Positions 1 to 7,554 of a DNA stretch of 40,096 bases are shown here, piece after piece; position 1 is the first letter of the stretch; every line of letters starts with the position of its first letter. The stretch is from Chloroflexota bacterium. GTDB lineage: Bacteria > Chloroflexota > Anaerolineae > Anaerolineales > Villigracilaceae. Position numbers and translations under genes: made by a program. The DNA is taken from positions 1 to 40,096 of the forward strand of contig JACRBJ010000054.1 in assembly GCA_016234555.1 (NCBI GenBank). The letters are read 5' to 3'. The notes under the pieces were generated by a model. That model worked only from the letters and a program-made list of their open reading frames with translations. It did not search any database and was not told the origin of the DNA.

Positions 1-1835
1 GAGACCCATTCGGGCGGCTTCTCGCTGCGCTTGTTCGGGTCGGTGACAAGTTCCTCGGGTTTGGCTCCATGCTTGGCGGCAAGGGATTCCAACCACGCTA
101 CGGCGTCGTCCTGTTCCTGCGCCGATGCGCCAAGGCTTTCCACGGCGGGAGTGGGTTGCATGGGTTCCTGAGTTTGGGAATCCAAGCCGCTCAACCAGTC
201 TGGAAGAGTGGCGGGTTCGGCGGCTTGGGGCGCCGACTCACTCAGCCAATCGGGAATGCTGGCGGGTTCAGCCTCTTGAGGCTTGTCCAATCCGCCAAGC
301 CAGTCAGGGATTTCAGCGGGTTCGGCGGCTTCAGACTTGTCCAACCCACTCAGCCAGTCGGGGACATCCCCCGCCGGAGCGGATTCAACAGCCTCGGGTT
401 TGTCCAATCCACTTAACCAGTCGGGGACATCCCCCGCCGGAGCGGATTCAACAGCCTCGGGCTTGTCCAATCCACCCAGCCAGTCAGGGACATCCCCTGC
501 CGGGGCGGATTCAACGGCTTCGGATTTGTCCAACTCGTTCAGCCAGTCAGGGACTTTGGCTGGTTCCACGGCTTGTGGCTTTTCTTCAAGCCCACTAAGC
601 CAGGCGGAGGTGGCGTCCATTGGTTCGGGTTCAGCGGGAGCTTGTGATGCCCCCTTTAGCCAGTCGGGGACGGATTCTTCTTTCGCGCCGGCCTGGGTGT
701 TATCCATCAGCCAATCGGGAATGTCTATGGTCTGCGCGGGCTCGACCGGGGCGGGGGCCGCGTTGACGGGTTCCTGTCCCTTGAGCCAGTCGGGAATGTC
801 AGCCGGGGTAAGCCCGCCGCTGGCGGATTCCTCGTCGAAGATCGAAGTGGGTTGTTCCGGTCCAGTGGACGTACCCCAGCCTGCCTGACGGAGGAAGTCG
901 GGGATTCCCTCTTCCGCCTGTGGAGCCGGCGGCGTCACATTCGAGGAGGCAGATTTGAGCCAGTCCGGTTCGCTGGCGGCAACGCCGGCGGCGACTGCGG
1001 AAGCGGCGGTTCCAGCTCCGAGGGAGGGAGTCCACGGTTGGGCGGGTTCCTCCCCGCCTTTGTATTCGAGCCTTTCCAGGCTGATCGATGCATCGGAGAC
1101 TTCGTGTGACAGGAAGACCGAGCCTTTTGCAAAGGTGGCGTAGGGGTCAAGTTCCCCGACGCGCATTCGATAAACCTGGGTGCTTTCCGCCATTGCAGTT
1201 CCGGGCAGAAGGTCGACCATGATGCGGTTGGCGTCGAAGCAGTAGAGATAACGCTTGAGCAGTTGGGCGCACATGTCCGAAGCATCCGCCTTCTGTCCGC
1301 TGCGGAAGTAGGCGCGCGCCAGCAGGACTTGCATATCGGCACGGTCGGATTCCTGCGCAAGCACGGCGCGGATTTCGACAATGGCTTGCGGGTATAACTC
1401 GCCCTGTACGTACAGGTTTGCCAGCGCGCCACGTGTCATGCGGATTCTGGGCGGTTCCATCCCGTCGCGGCGTCCGTACAATCTTTGAAGTTCGCCCTGA
1501 ATGGCGGCATTGGCAGACTGGGTCTCGTAGGCGCGTTCCATGTGCCAGATGGCGTCATCCATTTTTCGTTCTTCATCGCAGATGATGCTCATCCCAACGT
1601 GCGAAACAAAATCGTCCGGTACCGACATCAAAACGCGGCTGAAAACATCCACCGCTTCGGTGTATCGCTTTGCTTCGAGGTATGCCTTGCCGAGCAGGCG
1701 GTAGGTTGCGAGGTGTTTGGGGAAGGTCCTTAATATGTGGTGACAATGCGCAATCGCCTCGTTCGTATGCGACTGATCGATGAGGGTTTCGATTTCACGA
1801 TTATAGATTCTCAAAGAAACTTTTGCCATTGCCAT
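1..1835 (-). CDS. TPR protein with a C-terminal PDWL-repeat tail (3' end beyond window)
   Basis: The frame is open from ATG at 1835 (or 1829) to position 1, at least 611 codons, so the C-terminus is outside the window. Residues about 10-210 form TPR-like helical pairs (for example EAIAHCHHILRTFPKHLATY). From about residue 285 the protein is a Pro/Ala/Glu-rich, probably disordered tail with eleven exact PDWL motifs and variants PDFL, SAWL, VAWL and PEWV. Three consecutive units are nearly identical at DNA level with a 63-bp (21-residue) period at about 342-545. An AGG lies 9 nt before ATG 1829 and too close to ATG 1835, so 1829 may be the true start. It lies 42 nt after the phosphorylase, probably in one operon. 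Such proteins recur in Anaerolineae as I recall; their function is unknown. A scaffold binding partners through TPRs and short linear motifs is inference only. Confidence 0.85.
   Translation of the reverse strand, partial: MAMAKVSLRIYNREIETLIDQSHTNEAIAHCHHILRTFPKHLATYRLLGKAYLEAKRYTEAVDVFSRVLMSVPDDFVSHVGMSIICDEERKMDDAIWHMERAYETQSANAAIQGELQRLYGRRDGMEPPRIRMTRGALANLYVQGELYPQAIVEIRAVLAQESDRADMQVLLARAYFRSGQKADASDMCAQLLKRYLYCFDANRIMVDLLPGTAMAESTQVYRMRVGELDPYATFAKGSVFLSHEVSDASISLERLEYKGGEEPAQPWTPSLGAGTAASAVAAGVAASEPDWLKSASSNVTPPAPQAEEGIPDFLRQAGWGTSTGPEQPTSIFDEESASGGLTPADIPDWLKGQEPVNAAPAPVEPAQTIDIPDWLMDNTQAGAKEESVPDWLKGASQAPAEPEPMDATSAWLSGLEEKPQAVEPAKVPDWLNELDKSEAVESAPAGDVPDWLGGLDKPEAVESAPAGDVPDWLSGLDKPEAVESAPAGDVPDWLSGLDKSEAAEPAEIPDWLGGLDKPQEAEPASIPDWLSESAPQAAEPATLPDWLSGLDSQTQEPMQPTPAVESLGASAQEQDDAVAWLESLAAKHGAKPEELVTDPNKRSEKPPEWV
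342..545 (-). repeat. 63-bp in-frame tandem repeat encoding PDWL units
   Basis: The string GGGACATCCC recurs at 361 and 424 and, with small changes, at 487, giving an exact 63-nt period. Each unit encodes one 21-residue module starting with PDWL. The near identity of the copies at nucleotide level, against more diverged flanking PDWL motifs, indicates recent unit duplication inside the gene. Confidence 0.85.
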
Positions 1836-1877
1836 TTTCCTGGATTCAAGAAATTAATTTGCAGGTTTTGCACTATT

Positions 1878-3173
1878 TTACTCGTAAAACAGCGGTAGCG
1901 GCGGTACAAATTCATCGCTAAACTGGTATGCGGAGAGTACATTGGTACGGGCTTCCGCCAGTTTTTTCTCGTCATTTGCATGGATTTCGAACAGCGTTTC
2001 GCCCGCTTCGACCTTGTCCCCAACTTTTTTGTGGATGAGGAAGCCGACGGCGTGGTCGATGGGATCGCCCTTTTTGGCGCGACCCGCTCCCAGCGTGACC
2101 GATGCCTCGCCCACAATTCGGGCGTGGACTTGGGAGATGAATCCGCTGCGAGGGGATTTAACCGCCTCGACGTATTTCGCCCACTCGAAGCGGCTGACAT
2201 CGTCGACGTAGGAGGCATCCCCGCCCTGAGCTTGGACCAATACGCGGAGTTTTTCCAGCGCGCTGCCGTCGTCGATGCACTTCTGCGCCATCGCCCGTCC
2301 TTCATCCAAATCCTTTGCGCGTTGACCCAGCACCAGCACGTGCGCCGCAACGTGCAGGCAGTGTTCGTAATAGTCGTGCGGGGCGCGTCCGCGCAGGAGT
2401 TCGATGGCTTCGATCATTTCGAGGGAATTGCCCACCGCCGAGCCGAGCGGCTGGTTCATGTCCGAAAGCAGGGCGACGGTTTTGCGTCCTGCCAGCCGAC
2501 CGATGTCCACCATCAAATCGGCAAGGACGCGGGCTTCTTCGAGGGTTTCCATGAAAGCGCCGAGACCGGTCTTCACATCTAGCACAATTGCCTGCGCGCC
2601 CGCCGCGATTTTCTTCGACATGATCGAGGAGGCGATCAACGGCATGGACGGCACTGTGCCGGTCACGTCGCGCAGGGCGTACATTTTTCCGTCCGCTGGC
2701 GCGAGGTCGAGCGATTGCCCGGTGAGGACGATGCCTTTTTCCTTGAGCTGTTGTTTGAATTCGTCGGTGGATAAATCCACGCGGTAGCCGGGGACGGATT
2801 CCAGCTTGTCGAGCGTGCCGCCGCTGAAGCCGAGTCCGCGCCCGGACATCTTGCCGACGGGCAAGCCGCAAGCCGCGACCATCGGCATGACCGAGATGCT
2901 GGTTTTGTCGCCGACGCCGCCGGAGGAGTGCTTGTCCACGGCGATATCCACCACTTTGGAAAGATCAAGCACCTGCCCGGAGCGAGCCATGGCGAGGGTA
3001 AGGTCGGCTGTCTCGAAAGGGGTCATTCCGTTTAGGATGACAGCCATTGCAAAAGCGGCTGCCTGATAATCTGGAATTTCCCCGTTGGTAAAGCCTTTGA
3101 TGAAGAACTCGATTTCCTGCGATGTCAGTTCCTGTTTATCGCGTTTCTTGATAATGATGTCTACCGCGCGCAT
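1878..3173 (-). CDS. Pyrimidine-nucleoside (thymidine) phosphorylase
   Basis: This 431-residue protein matches the thymidine/pyrimidine nucleoside phosphorylase family in length. These enzymes cleave (deoxy)uridine or thymidine with phosphate to base and (deoxy)ribose-1-phosphate in cytosolic pyrimidine salvage. The family signature is visible as SGRGLGFSGGTLDKLE near residue 110, preceded by the phosphate-binding stretch VDKHSSGGVGDKTS. An alpha-helical N-terminal domain (MRAVDIIIKKRDKQEL) and a C-terminal barrel-sandwich-like domain (HARIVGEASVTLGAGRAKKGD, DKVEAGETLFEI) complete the usual order. AGGAG lies about 9 nt before the ATG. I cannot separate deoA-type from pdp-type specificity by eye, so no symbol is given. 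The TPR/PDWL gene follows directly. Confidence 0.95.
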   Translation of the reverse strand: MRAVDIIIKKRDKQELTSQEIEFFIKGFTNGEIPDYQAAAFAMAVILNGMTPFETADLTLAMARSGQVLDLSKVVDIAVDKHSSGGVGDKTSISVMPMVAACGLPVGKMSGRGLGFSGGTLDKLESVPGYRVDLSTDEFKQQLKEKGIVLTGQSLDLAPADGKMYALRDVTGTVPSMPLIASSIMSKKIAAGAQAIVLDVKTGLGAFMETLEEARVLADLMVDIGRLAGRKTVALLSDMNQPLGSAVGNSLEMIEAIELLRGRAPHDYYEHCLHVAAHVLVLGQRAKDLDEGRAMAQKCIDDGSALEKLRVLVQAQGGDASYVDDVSRFEWAKYVEAVKSPRSGFISQVHARIVGEASVTLGAGRAKKGDPIDHAVGFLIHKKVGDKVEAGETLFEIHANDEKKLAEARTNVLSAYQFSDEFVPPLPLFYE

Positions 3174-3315
3174 CTAGAATCTCCTTGTCTGATTCTATTT
3201 TATCGCAGAATGGAAGGCGGAGAACAACAAATGAGGGATGAGAAGTGAGGAACAAAAAACAGCGAATTTTTTGCGTTTGCGGTTTTACTCATCACTTGTT
3301 ACTCGTTTCCATTTT

Positions 3316-4350
3316 TTATCTCTTCACCACCTTCTGCCCCTCTTTACCATCCTGTACCGCCCAACCCAGCGCGGAGATTTGACCGCGCAGGCGGTCTGAT
3401 GCGGCGAAGTCCTTTCGGTCACGGGCAGCTTTTCTTTGCTCGAGCAGGTCGAGGATTTCGGCGGGTGGCGCGTCGTCTGCGGGTTGATTCGCCTGACGGA
3501 GCATTTCCCAAACGTCAGGGCGGATTCCCTCTTCGAGGCTGGCAGGCATCTCAAACTGTCCCAACTCGCTGAGCAGAAACTTCGCGCCGGCGGGATGGAT
3601 TTTCATGTCATCGGATTTCAACACCGACACAGAACTGACCCCGCTGACTTCGCAGCACCCCGCCTCGAAATCTACAATCACGCCCGAATGTTCGTCCAAC
3701 CCCACCACGATATTTTCCGCAGGCAAAAGGCTGCGCCACTGCTCGAAGCGTTCGATTCCGAAGAAACAGCGGCTGGTATCGAGGTCGATGCCGCCGTCGG
3801 CGTTGTTCCAATGCGGGACGAAGGAAAGGTCCATGCCGTAATCTGTAAACAGGTCGAGTCCGCGTTTGGTGTGGACATCCTCGCCGACCTTGTAGACTTC
3901 GTAGACGGGCAATGCCCACGCGCCGATGGAGATGGTGGCGGCGGAGGCAAAGACCAAAGTCGCGCCCAGCCTGTGCCTCGCGCGGATGATGTCCCAGGCG
4001 AGAGTGTCCTTCAACTGGCGGACGGCGTAGCTGGGGCTGCCCGGCCCCATGAAGATCAGGTTTGCGGTGAGCAGGGGTTTTAAAATTTCGGGATTATCCG
4101 GGCTGAACTCTGTCCCTTTTTTACGCGCGGGGACGAGGTCGATCGTCGGGTTGTAGTTTTGCAGGCGGGTTTGGAGGAAGTCCGCCACGCGTCCAGCCAC
4201 CTGCGGGGAGTTCAACTCGAAGCCGGCTGTCGTTTCCATTACGGCAATCCGCAACGGGGAAGGGATGTGGCGCGCCAGCGACTCGAAGATGCGCCCGCCT
4301 GCCAGTGAAGTCTCCCCCGAGCCGAGAAATGCAATTCGTCCAATAGTCAT
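3316..4350 (-). CDS. Peptidase S51/cyanophycinase-like protein with CysRS-type C-terminal tail
   Basis: 344 residues. The first about 270 resemble peptidase S51/cyanophycinase-like class I glutamine amidotransferase folds: N-terminal IAFLGSGETS, the strand-turn IFMGPGSPSYAVRQL (equivalent to the family GGGN loop), FASAATISIGAW (possible nucleophile Ser in ASA), the PHWN histidine region and GLDEHSGVIVDF, which matches the GIDE strand of cyanophycinases. Residues about 296-344 are different: EILDLLEQRKAARDRKDFAA, SDRLRGQISALGW and a VQDGKEGQKV end closely resemble the C-terminal anticodon-side tail of cysteinyl-tRNA synthetases, with no synthetase catalytic domain present. The ATG lies 1 nt after the stop of the selenoprotein gene, so the two are probably cotranscribed. 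The substrate is unknown, and a peptidase activity is not assured. Confidence 0.8.
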   Translation of the reverse strand: MTIGRIAFLGSGETSLAGGRIFESLARHIPSPLRIAVMETTAGFELNSPQVAGRVADFLQTRLQNYNPTIDLVPARKKGTEFSPDNPEILKPLLTANLIFMGPGSPSYAVRQLKDTLAWDIIRARHRLGATLVFASAATISIGAWALPVYEVYKVGEDVHTKRGLDLFTDYGMDLSFVPHWNNADGGIDLDTSRCFFGIERFEQWRSLLPAENIVVGLDEHSGVIVDFEAGCCEVSGVSSVSVLKSDDMKIHPAGAKFLLSELGQFEMPASLEEGIRPDVWEMLRQANQPADDAPPAEILDLLEQRKAARDRKDFAASDRLRGQISALGWAVQDGKEGQKVVKR

Positions 4351-4351
4351 G

Positions 4352-4840
4352 CTAATTGGATGATGCGTTGATTTGGTCTATTACATTCAAAAAGGTTTCG
4401 TTGTCGGGGATGTCGGTCATGTTCGAGCCGTAGTGCAGGTAGCGGATTCGCCCATCGGGGTCGATGACGCAGTTCAGCGGCATTCGCCCAAGTTTGAAGA
4501 GGTTCACTTCCTGCCGGTACATGCGCGGGACGCTGGCTTTGGGATCGGGCAGACCGATATAGGGAATCCTTTCCTTTTGCCAATATGCCTGAAAGGAACT
4601 TGCGTTGTCTGTCCCAATTGCCAAAATCTCCGCGCCGCGTGATGCAAATTCGGAATAGCCGTCTCTCATGCGCGCCAACTGCGCGCGGCAGTATGGTCAC
4701 ATGAAACCGCGCAGGAAGGCAAGGACAACGGGCTTCTGTCCGCGATAACTGGAAAGGCGGATGGGACTTCCGTTGACGTCGGTCAGTTCGAAGTCGGGGG
4801 CGGGTTCGCCGGGGGTGAGGAGTTGGGGTTTTGTGTTCAT
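4352..4840 (-). CDS. Peroxiredoxin-like selenoprotein, UxxC active site (in-frame UGA)
   Basis: Read through one in-frame TGA (4699-4697), this is a 162-residue thioredoxin-fold redoxin of normal family length. Upstream of the TGA: LLTPGEPAPDFELTDVNG, then GQKPVVLAFLRGFM. After it: PYCRAQLARMRDGYSEF. The TGA sits at residue 48, exactly where relatives have the first Cys of CPYC, so the site reads U48-P-Y-C51. Sequence similarity continues on both sides in one frame, which argues against a frameshift. A SECIS-like hairpin follows the codon. The start ATG overlaps the upstream hydrolase stop (ATGA), giving translational coupling, and the S51-like gene follows after 1 nt. The expected role is thiol or peroxide redox chemistry in the cytosol. 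The alternative is a Cys-to-stop nonsense mutation. No selA/B/C/D gene is in the window. Confidence 0.75.
4670..4699 (-). promoter_or_regulatory. Candidate bacterial SECIS element with its UGA codon
   Basis: In the transcript, UGA (4699-4697) is followed by a 6-bp GC stem, GCGCGC (4686-4681) pairing with GCGCGC (4675-4670), around a 5-nt loop AGUUG. The loop begins 16 nt after the UGA and has G as its second base. This fits the known bacterial SECIS pattern: a short stem just downstream of UGA with a G in the first two loop bases. It lies inside the coding sequence, as bacterial SECIS elements do. No folding program was run. Confidence 0.65.
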
Positions 4841-5589
4841 TGCTGAGGATATTGTAGCACTTCCTTCAAAAATTCAATCGTCGCAGCGGCAGTCTGTAAC
4901 CATTGTTCTTCGGCGGAGATGGTCGCTGGCCTGTCGCCTTCCTGCGGTCCGTATGACCCGAACTGGGCGTGGTTGCCGCCCTCGATCACAACGTATCGCG
5001 TGTCGGCTGGCAGCAGGGACTTTTTCTCTTCAAAGGTTTTCATTCCCGCCATGTCATTTGTCCCATAGATCGAAAGCACTTTGAGATTTGCGTTCTTAAG
5101 TGAGTCGTCCGCAGGATAGGAGGCGAAAAATATAATGCCGTCCAGTTGTCTCAAATGGTCTTTGGCAAAAACGGAAGCCATCGCGCCGCCGAGGGAATGT
5201 CCACCGACGGCCCAATTTTGAATCTCTGGATGTTCCGCCTGCACCTGTGCCGCCACATTTATGTCAAAGAAAGCCATATTGAGCGGCACATGCACGAGAG
5301 CCACAAAATACCCATTTTCAGCGATCATCCGCAAGACAGGCGCGTAAGCCCGGTAATCCACACGTCCACCGGGGTAGAAGATAAACCCCGCGGTGGGGGG
5401 TGTTTCCACAGGCGTAAACGTGAAAACGCTGTCTTCCTGTTTTACTTCGAGCAGCGAATCCGATTTCAGGGCTTGCAGAGCAGGGTCGCCCGCAGGGTAG
5501 GCGTCGTTTGCCCAAAAGATAAATGCCGCTGATGCGACGACCAACACCGCGAGCAGAACAGACACAACCCACTTCAAAATTTTTTTCAT
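4837..5589 (-). CDS. Membrane-anchored alpha/beta hydrolase
   Basis: Start chosen at ATG 5589 (MKKILKWVV), 1 nt after the stop of the glycosylase gene, with AAGGATGG as ribosome site; this gives 250 residues. A single N-terminal hydrophobic segment (VVSVLLAVLVVASAAFIFWA) anchors or exports the protein. The fold is a small alpha/beta hydrolase: GGHSLGGA carries the nucleophile Ser, YGTNDMAG the likely catalytic Asp, and GGNHAQFG the His. The family includes esterases and lipases of undefined substrate. Its stop TGA overlaps the start of the selenoprotein gene. Extracytoplasmic action is inferred from the N-terminus. Confidence 0.85.
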   Translation of the reverse strand: MKKILKWVVSVLLAVLVVASAAFIFWANDAYPAGDPALQALKSDSLLEVKQEDSVFTFTPVETPPTAGFIFYPGGRVDYRAYAPVLRMIAENGYFVALVHVPLNMAFFDINVAAQVQAEHPEIQNWAVGGHSLGGAMASVFAKDHLRQLDGIIFFASYPADDSLKNANLKVLSIYGTNDMAGMKTFEEKKSLLPADTRYVVIEGGNHAQFGSYGPQEGDRPATISAEEQWLQTAAATIEFLKEVLQYPQQ

Positions 5590-5590
5590 G

Positions 5591-6274
5591 TTATCCATCC
5601 TTGTTTGCAAGTTCCCTTGCCATCCTCCAGACTTCGTCGAACATTTCCACAGTCAGTTTTCCCGTCAACGTGTTTTGCTGGCTGGGGTGATAAGAGCAAA
5701 TCAAGTGCAAAGGATGAAGGATCAAGGATGAAGGATGAATTAGATAATCGGCACCGTGGGAAAACCTTAAACCGCGAACCGAGAATATTTTGGAGATGCC
5801 GTCGAAGGCGATCTTTCCCAAACAGACGATGACCTTCGGCTGGAGGATTTCAATCTCGCGCTTGAGGTAGGGCTGACAGGTGGTCAACTCTGCGGGTGTG
5901 GGCTTGTTATCGGGCGGGGCACATCGTCCCGAGGCGGTCATGTACATGCCGCGGAGAATCATCCCGTCGGTTCTCGACTCCGCCCCAGGCTGATTCGCGA
6001 ACCCAGCCCGGTACAAGGCTGGAAACAAAAATCCGCCCGAAGCGTCGCCGGTGAACTGGCGTCCCGTGCGGTTGGAGCCGTGTGCACCGGGAGCGAGTCC
6101 CACCACGAGGACGCGTGCCTTCGGGTCGCCAAAGCCGGGGACAGGCTTTCCCCAATAGTCCTGGTCGCGGTACGCCTTGCGCTTGACCCGCGCCACTTCC
6201 TCGCGCCATTCCACAAGGCGCGGACATTTGCGGCATTGGATGATTTCCTGGTTGAGTAAATCAAGGGGATGCAA
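5591..6274 (-). CDS. Family 5 uracil-DNA glycosylase (UDGb type, 4Fe-4S)
   Basis: 227 residues from a TTG start (6274) with GGAG 8 nt upstream. Family 5 motifs are clear: VVGLAPGAHGSNRTGRQFTG at residues 57-76 and SYHPSQQNTLTGKLT near the C-terminus. Four cysteines positioned to bind the 4Fe-4S cluster are visible: C14 and C17 in CRKCPRL, plus those in ASGRCAPP and TTCQPYL. The enzyme removes uracil and related damaged bases from DNA. Between FSHGADYL and ICSYHPSQQNT there is an unusual IHPSSLILHPL segment encoded by a TTCATCC-type microrepeat (5708-5740). The gene leads the operon with the hydrolase, redoxin and S51-like genes. Confidence 0.93.
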   Translation of the reverse strand: MHPLDLLNQEIIQCRKCPRLVEWREEVARVKRKAYRDQDYWGKPVPGFGDPKARVLVVGLAPGAHGSNRTGRQFTGDASGGFLFPALYRAGFANQPGAESRTDGMILRGMYMTASGRCAPPDNKPTPAELTTCQPYLKREIEILQPKVIVCLGKIAFDGISKIFSVRGLRFSHGADYLIHPSSLILHPLHLICSYHPSQQNTLTGKLTVEMFDEVWRMARELANKDG

Positions 6275-6286
6275 AATAAACTCCGT

Positions 6287-6317
6287 AAAAAGACCTGACA
6301 GAAGCCCTGTCAGGTCT
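6287..6317 (-). terminator. Intrinsic terminator after the sigma/anti-sigma pair
   Basis: On the minus strand GACCTGACAG (6316-6307) pairs perfectly with CTGTCAGGTC (6301-6292) around a 5-nt loop, followed by a T-run (6291-6287). It lies 29 nt after the stop of the zinc-finger gene and just before the glycosylase start. Confidence 0.85.
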
Positions 6318-6345
6318 GGATTCTACTTGATCTATAGCCGTCGCT

Positions 6346-6636
6346 TTATTTGGTATTCTCGAGCACATCCAACAGGGCTTCGTATTCCTCCTCGCAGTGG
6401 GAACACATGTCCAGATGCTCGCGGACGAGGGGCATCAGCTTTTCGGCGTCGTGCGATTCAACTTCCTGTTCGACGAACTCGTCGAGGCGGTTGAACATTT
6501 CGTCGCAGGACATGTCTTCGGCGCGGACATCTTCGAGGATGCGCAGGAACTTGACGATGACTTCGTCCTGCAATTCCTCCTTTTTTTGAGGTGCGAAAAA
6601 GTCTCGAATATGTTGAAGAAGATTTTTTCTATTCAT
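6346..6636 (-). CDS. Small zinc-finger (ZAS/HC2-like) probable anti-sigma factor
   Basis: 96 residues, no membrane segment. Near the C-terminus REHLDMCSHCEEEYEAL gives the H-x3-C-x2-C signature of zinc-binding anti-sigma (ZAS, zf-HC2) domains, and an earlier SCDEMFNRLDEFVEQEV helix supplies another Cys and the usual acidic helices. It starts 33 nt after the ECF sigma factor gene and ends before a strong terminator, so the pair forms one transcription unit. The likely role is to bind and inhibit the neighbouring sigma factor, perhaps in response to redox or zinc state. That function is inferred from motif and position. Confidence 0.8.
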   Translation of the reverse strand: MNRKNLLQHIRDFFAPQKKEELQDEVIVKFLRILEDVRAEDMSCDEMFNRLDEFVEQEVESHDAEKLMPLVREHLDMCSHCEEEYEALLDVLENTK

Positions 6637-6669
6637 GATGAAAATTTGACGGCTAATCTGATATTAATC

Positions 6670-7308
6670 TTACCTGCTCTCGAAAGCCATCAATAAATCC
6701 TGGGGGGTGAGGTCCTCAAGTGCGAGACGTTTTTTCAGGCGCAGGCGGGCATCGTGCAGAAGTTTGTAGAGGGCGTTGCGGTTCGTCTTCATGCGTTTTG
6801 TCGCATCCTCCATTGGCACATCCTGTAGACCGAGCAGCACGAGCGCTTCGCGTTGCTTGGGAGTCAGTTCCTCCTCCAAAATGCGGCGGACGCGGGCGAA
6901 CATGTCGGCGCGTTCGGCTGCGGATTCGGGAGAGGCTTGGGAGTCAGCCAGCAGACCGGGGGGCGGGGGAGTATCCTCGTTTTCCGTGAGTTCATCCAGC
7001 GAGGAGTCCCGCCAGCGCTTGCGCCGCAATTCGGTCAGCGCGAGGCGGATGGCAATCTTATGCACCCAGGTGGTGAACATGCTGCGTCCCTCGAAGCTAT
7101 CCAGTTGATCGAGGACGCGCAACAGGGTGTCCTGGGTCACTTCCTCCACAAGCGGCTCGAAGAGAGGGGAATCCGAGGGCAGCCAGCGGGTGAGCGCGTA
7201 GGGCAATCCCTTTTGGATGACTTCCCTCAGGTCGTGGAGCGCTTCTTCGTGCGCCGCGCCGGAAGAGCGGAGGTCTGCAAGCCAGGATTCATTGGTGCGT
7301 GTGCTCAT
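6670..7308 (-). CDS. ECF-type RNA polymerase sigma factor
   Basis: 212 residues. Region 2 is visible as EPLVEEVTQDTLLRVLDQLD followed by FTTWVHKIAIRLALTELRRK (core binding and -10 recognition). An acidic, Pro-rich linker (ENEDTPPPPG) leads to region 4, LTPKQREALVLLGLQDVPME then ATKRMKTNRNALYKLLHDAR, a helix-turn-helix for -35 recognition. Length and the lack of regions 1 and 3 fit group 4 sigma factors. The zinc-finger gene follows and probably encodes its regulator. The promoter should lie in the intergenic region shared with the divergent gene at 7555. No SigA-like -10/-35 stands out there. Confidence 0.9.
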   Translation of the reverse strand: MSTRTNESWLADLRSSGAAHEEALHDLREVIQKGLPYALTRWLPSDSPLFEPLVEEVTQDTLLRVLDQLDSFEGRSMFTTWVHKIAIRLALTELRRKRWRDSSLDELTENEDTPPPPGLLADSQASPESAAERADMFARVRRILEEELTPKQREALVLLGLQDVPMEDATKRMKTNRNALYKLLHDARLRLKKRLALEDLTPQDLLMAFESR

Positions 7309-7410
7309 GATGTTTGCATTATAAAAGAAAACAGCTTGTGAAATTGAATTCTTATAAAACTATGAGACTCTTGGGTGCGCGCAAGCCCTGTCAGGCAATT
7401 TGCTCCCTGC

Positions 7411-7463
7411 GCCGTCCCCGGCACAGGATTTACCCGCAACAAGCCGCCGGGGACGGCGGCTTG
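7411..7463. promoter_or_regulatory. Two mutually exclusive GC-rich hairpins in a divergent intergenic region
   Basis: GCCGTCCCCGGC (7411-7422) is the exact reverse complement of GCCGGGGACGGC (7446-7457). CAAGCCGCC (7440-7448) is the exact reverse complement of GGCGGCTTG (7455-7463). The two structures share bases, so only one can form at a time. They lie 92 nt before the plus-strand gene at 7555, in its possible leader. No T-run follows either hairpin, so this is not a simple terminator. The role is unknown. Confidence 0.5.
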
Positions 7464-7554
7464 AGCGAGACGTTGCTTGAGCATAAACGCGTGCGGTTTT
7501 TGCTTTTCGTGGTTTAATATCGGGGAACGTCAATTTCATCCCACGGAGAGAGCC

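Noticed and set aside
342..545. CRISPR array
   Set aside because: The 63-nt repeats are directly adjacent, in frame and without variable spacers.
283..888. Long plus-strand ORF with a repeated QSGTSPAGADS pattern
   Set aside because: It is the antisense shadow of the PDWL repeat tail. The minus frame is open over the whole 1-1835 region and carries TPR and PDWL motifs.
4352..4840. Redoxin as a pseudogene with a nonsense mutation
   Set aside because: The TGA is exactly at the catalytic Cys column, a SECIS-like stem follows and the operon coupling is intact, so selenocysteine is the better reading. It remains the main alternative.
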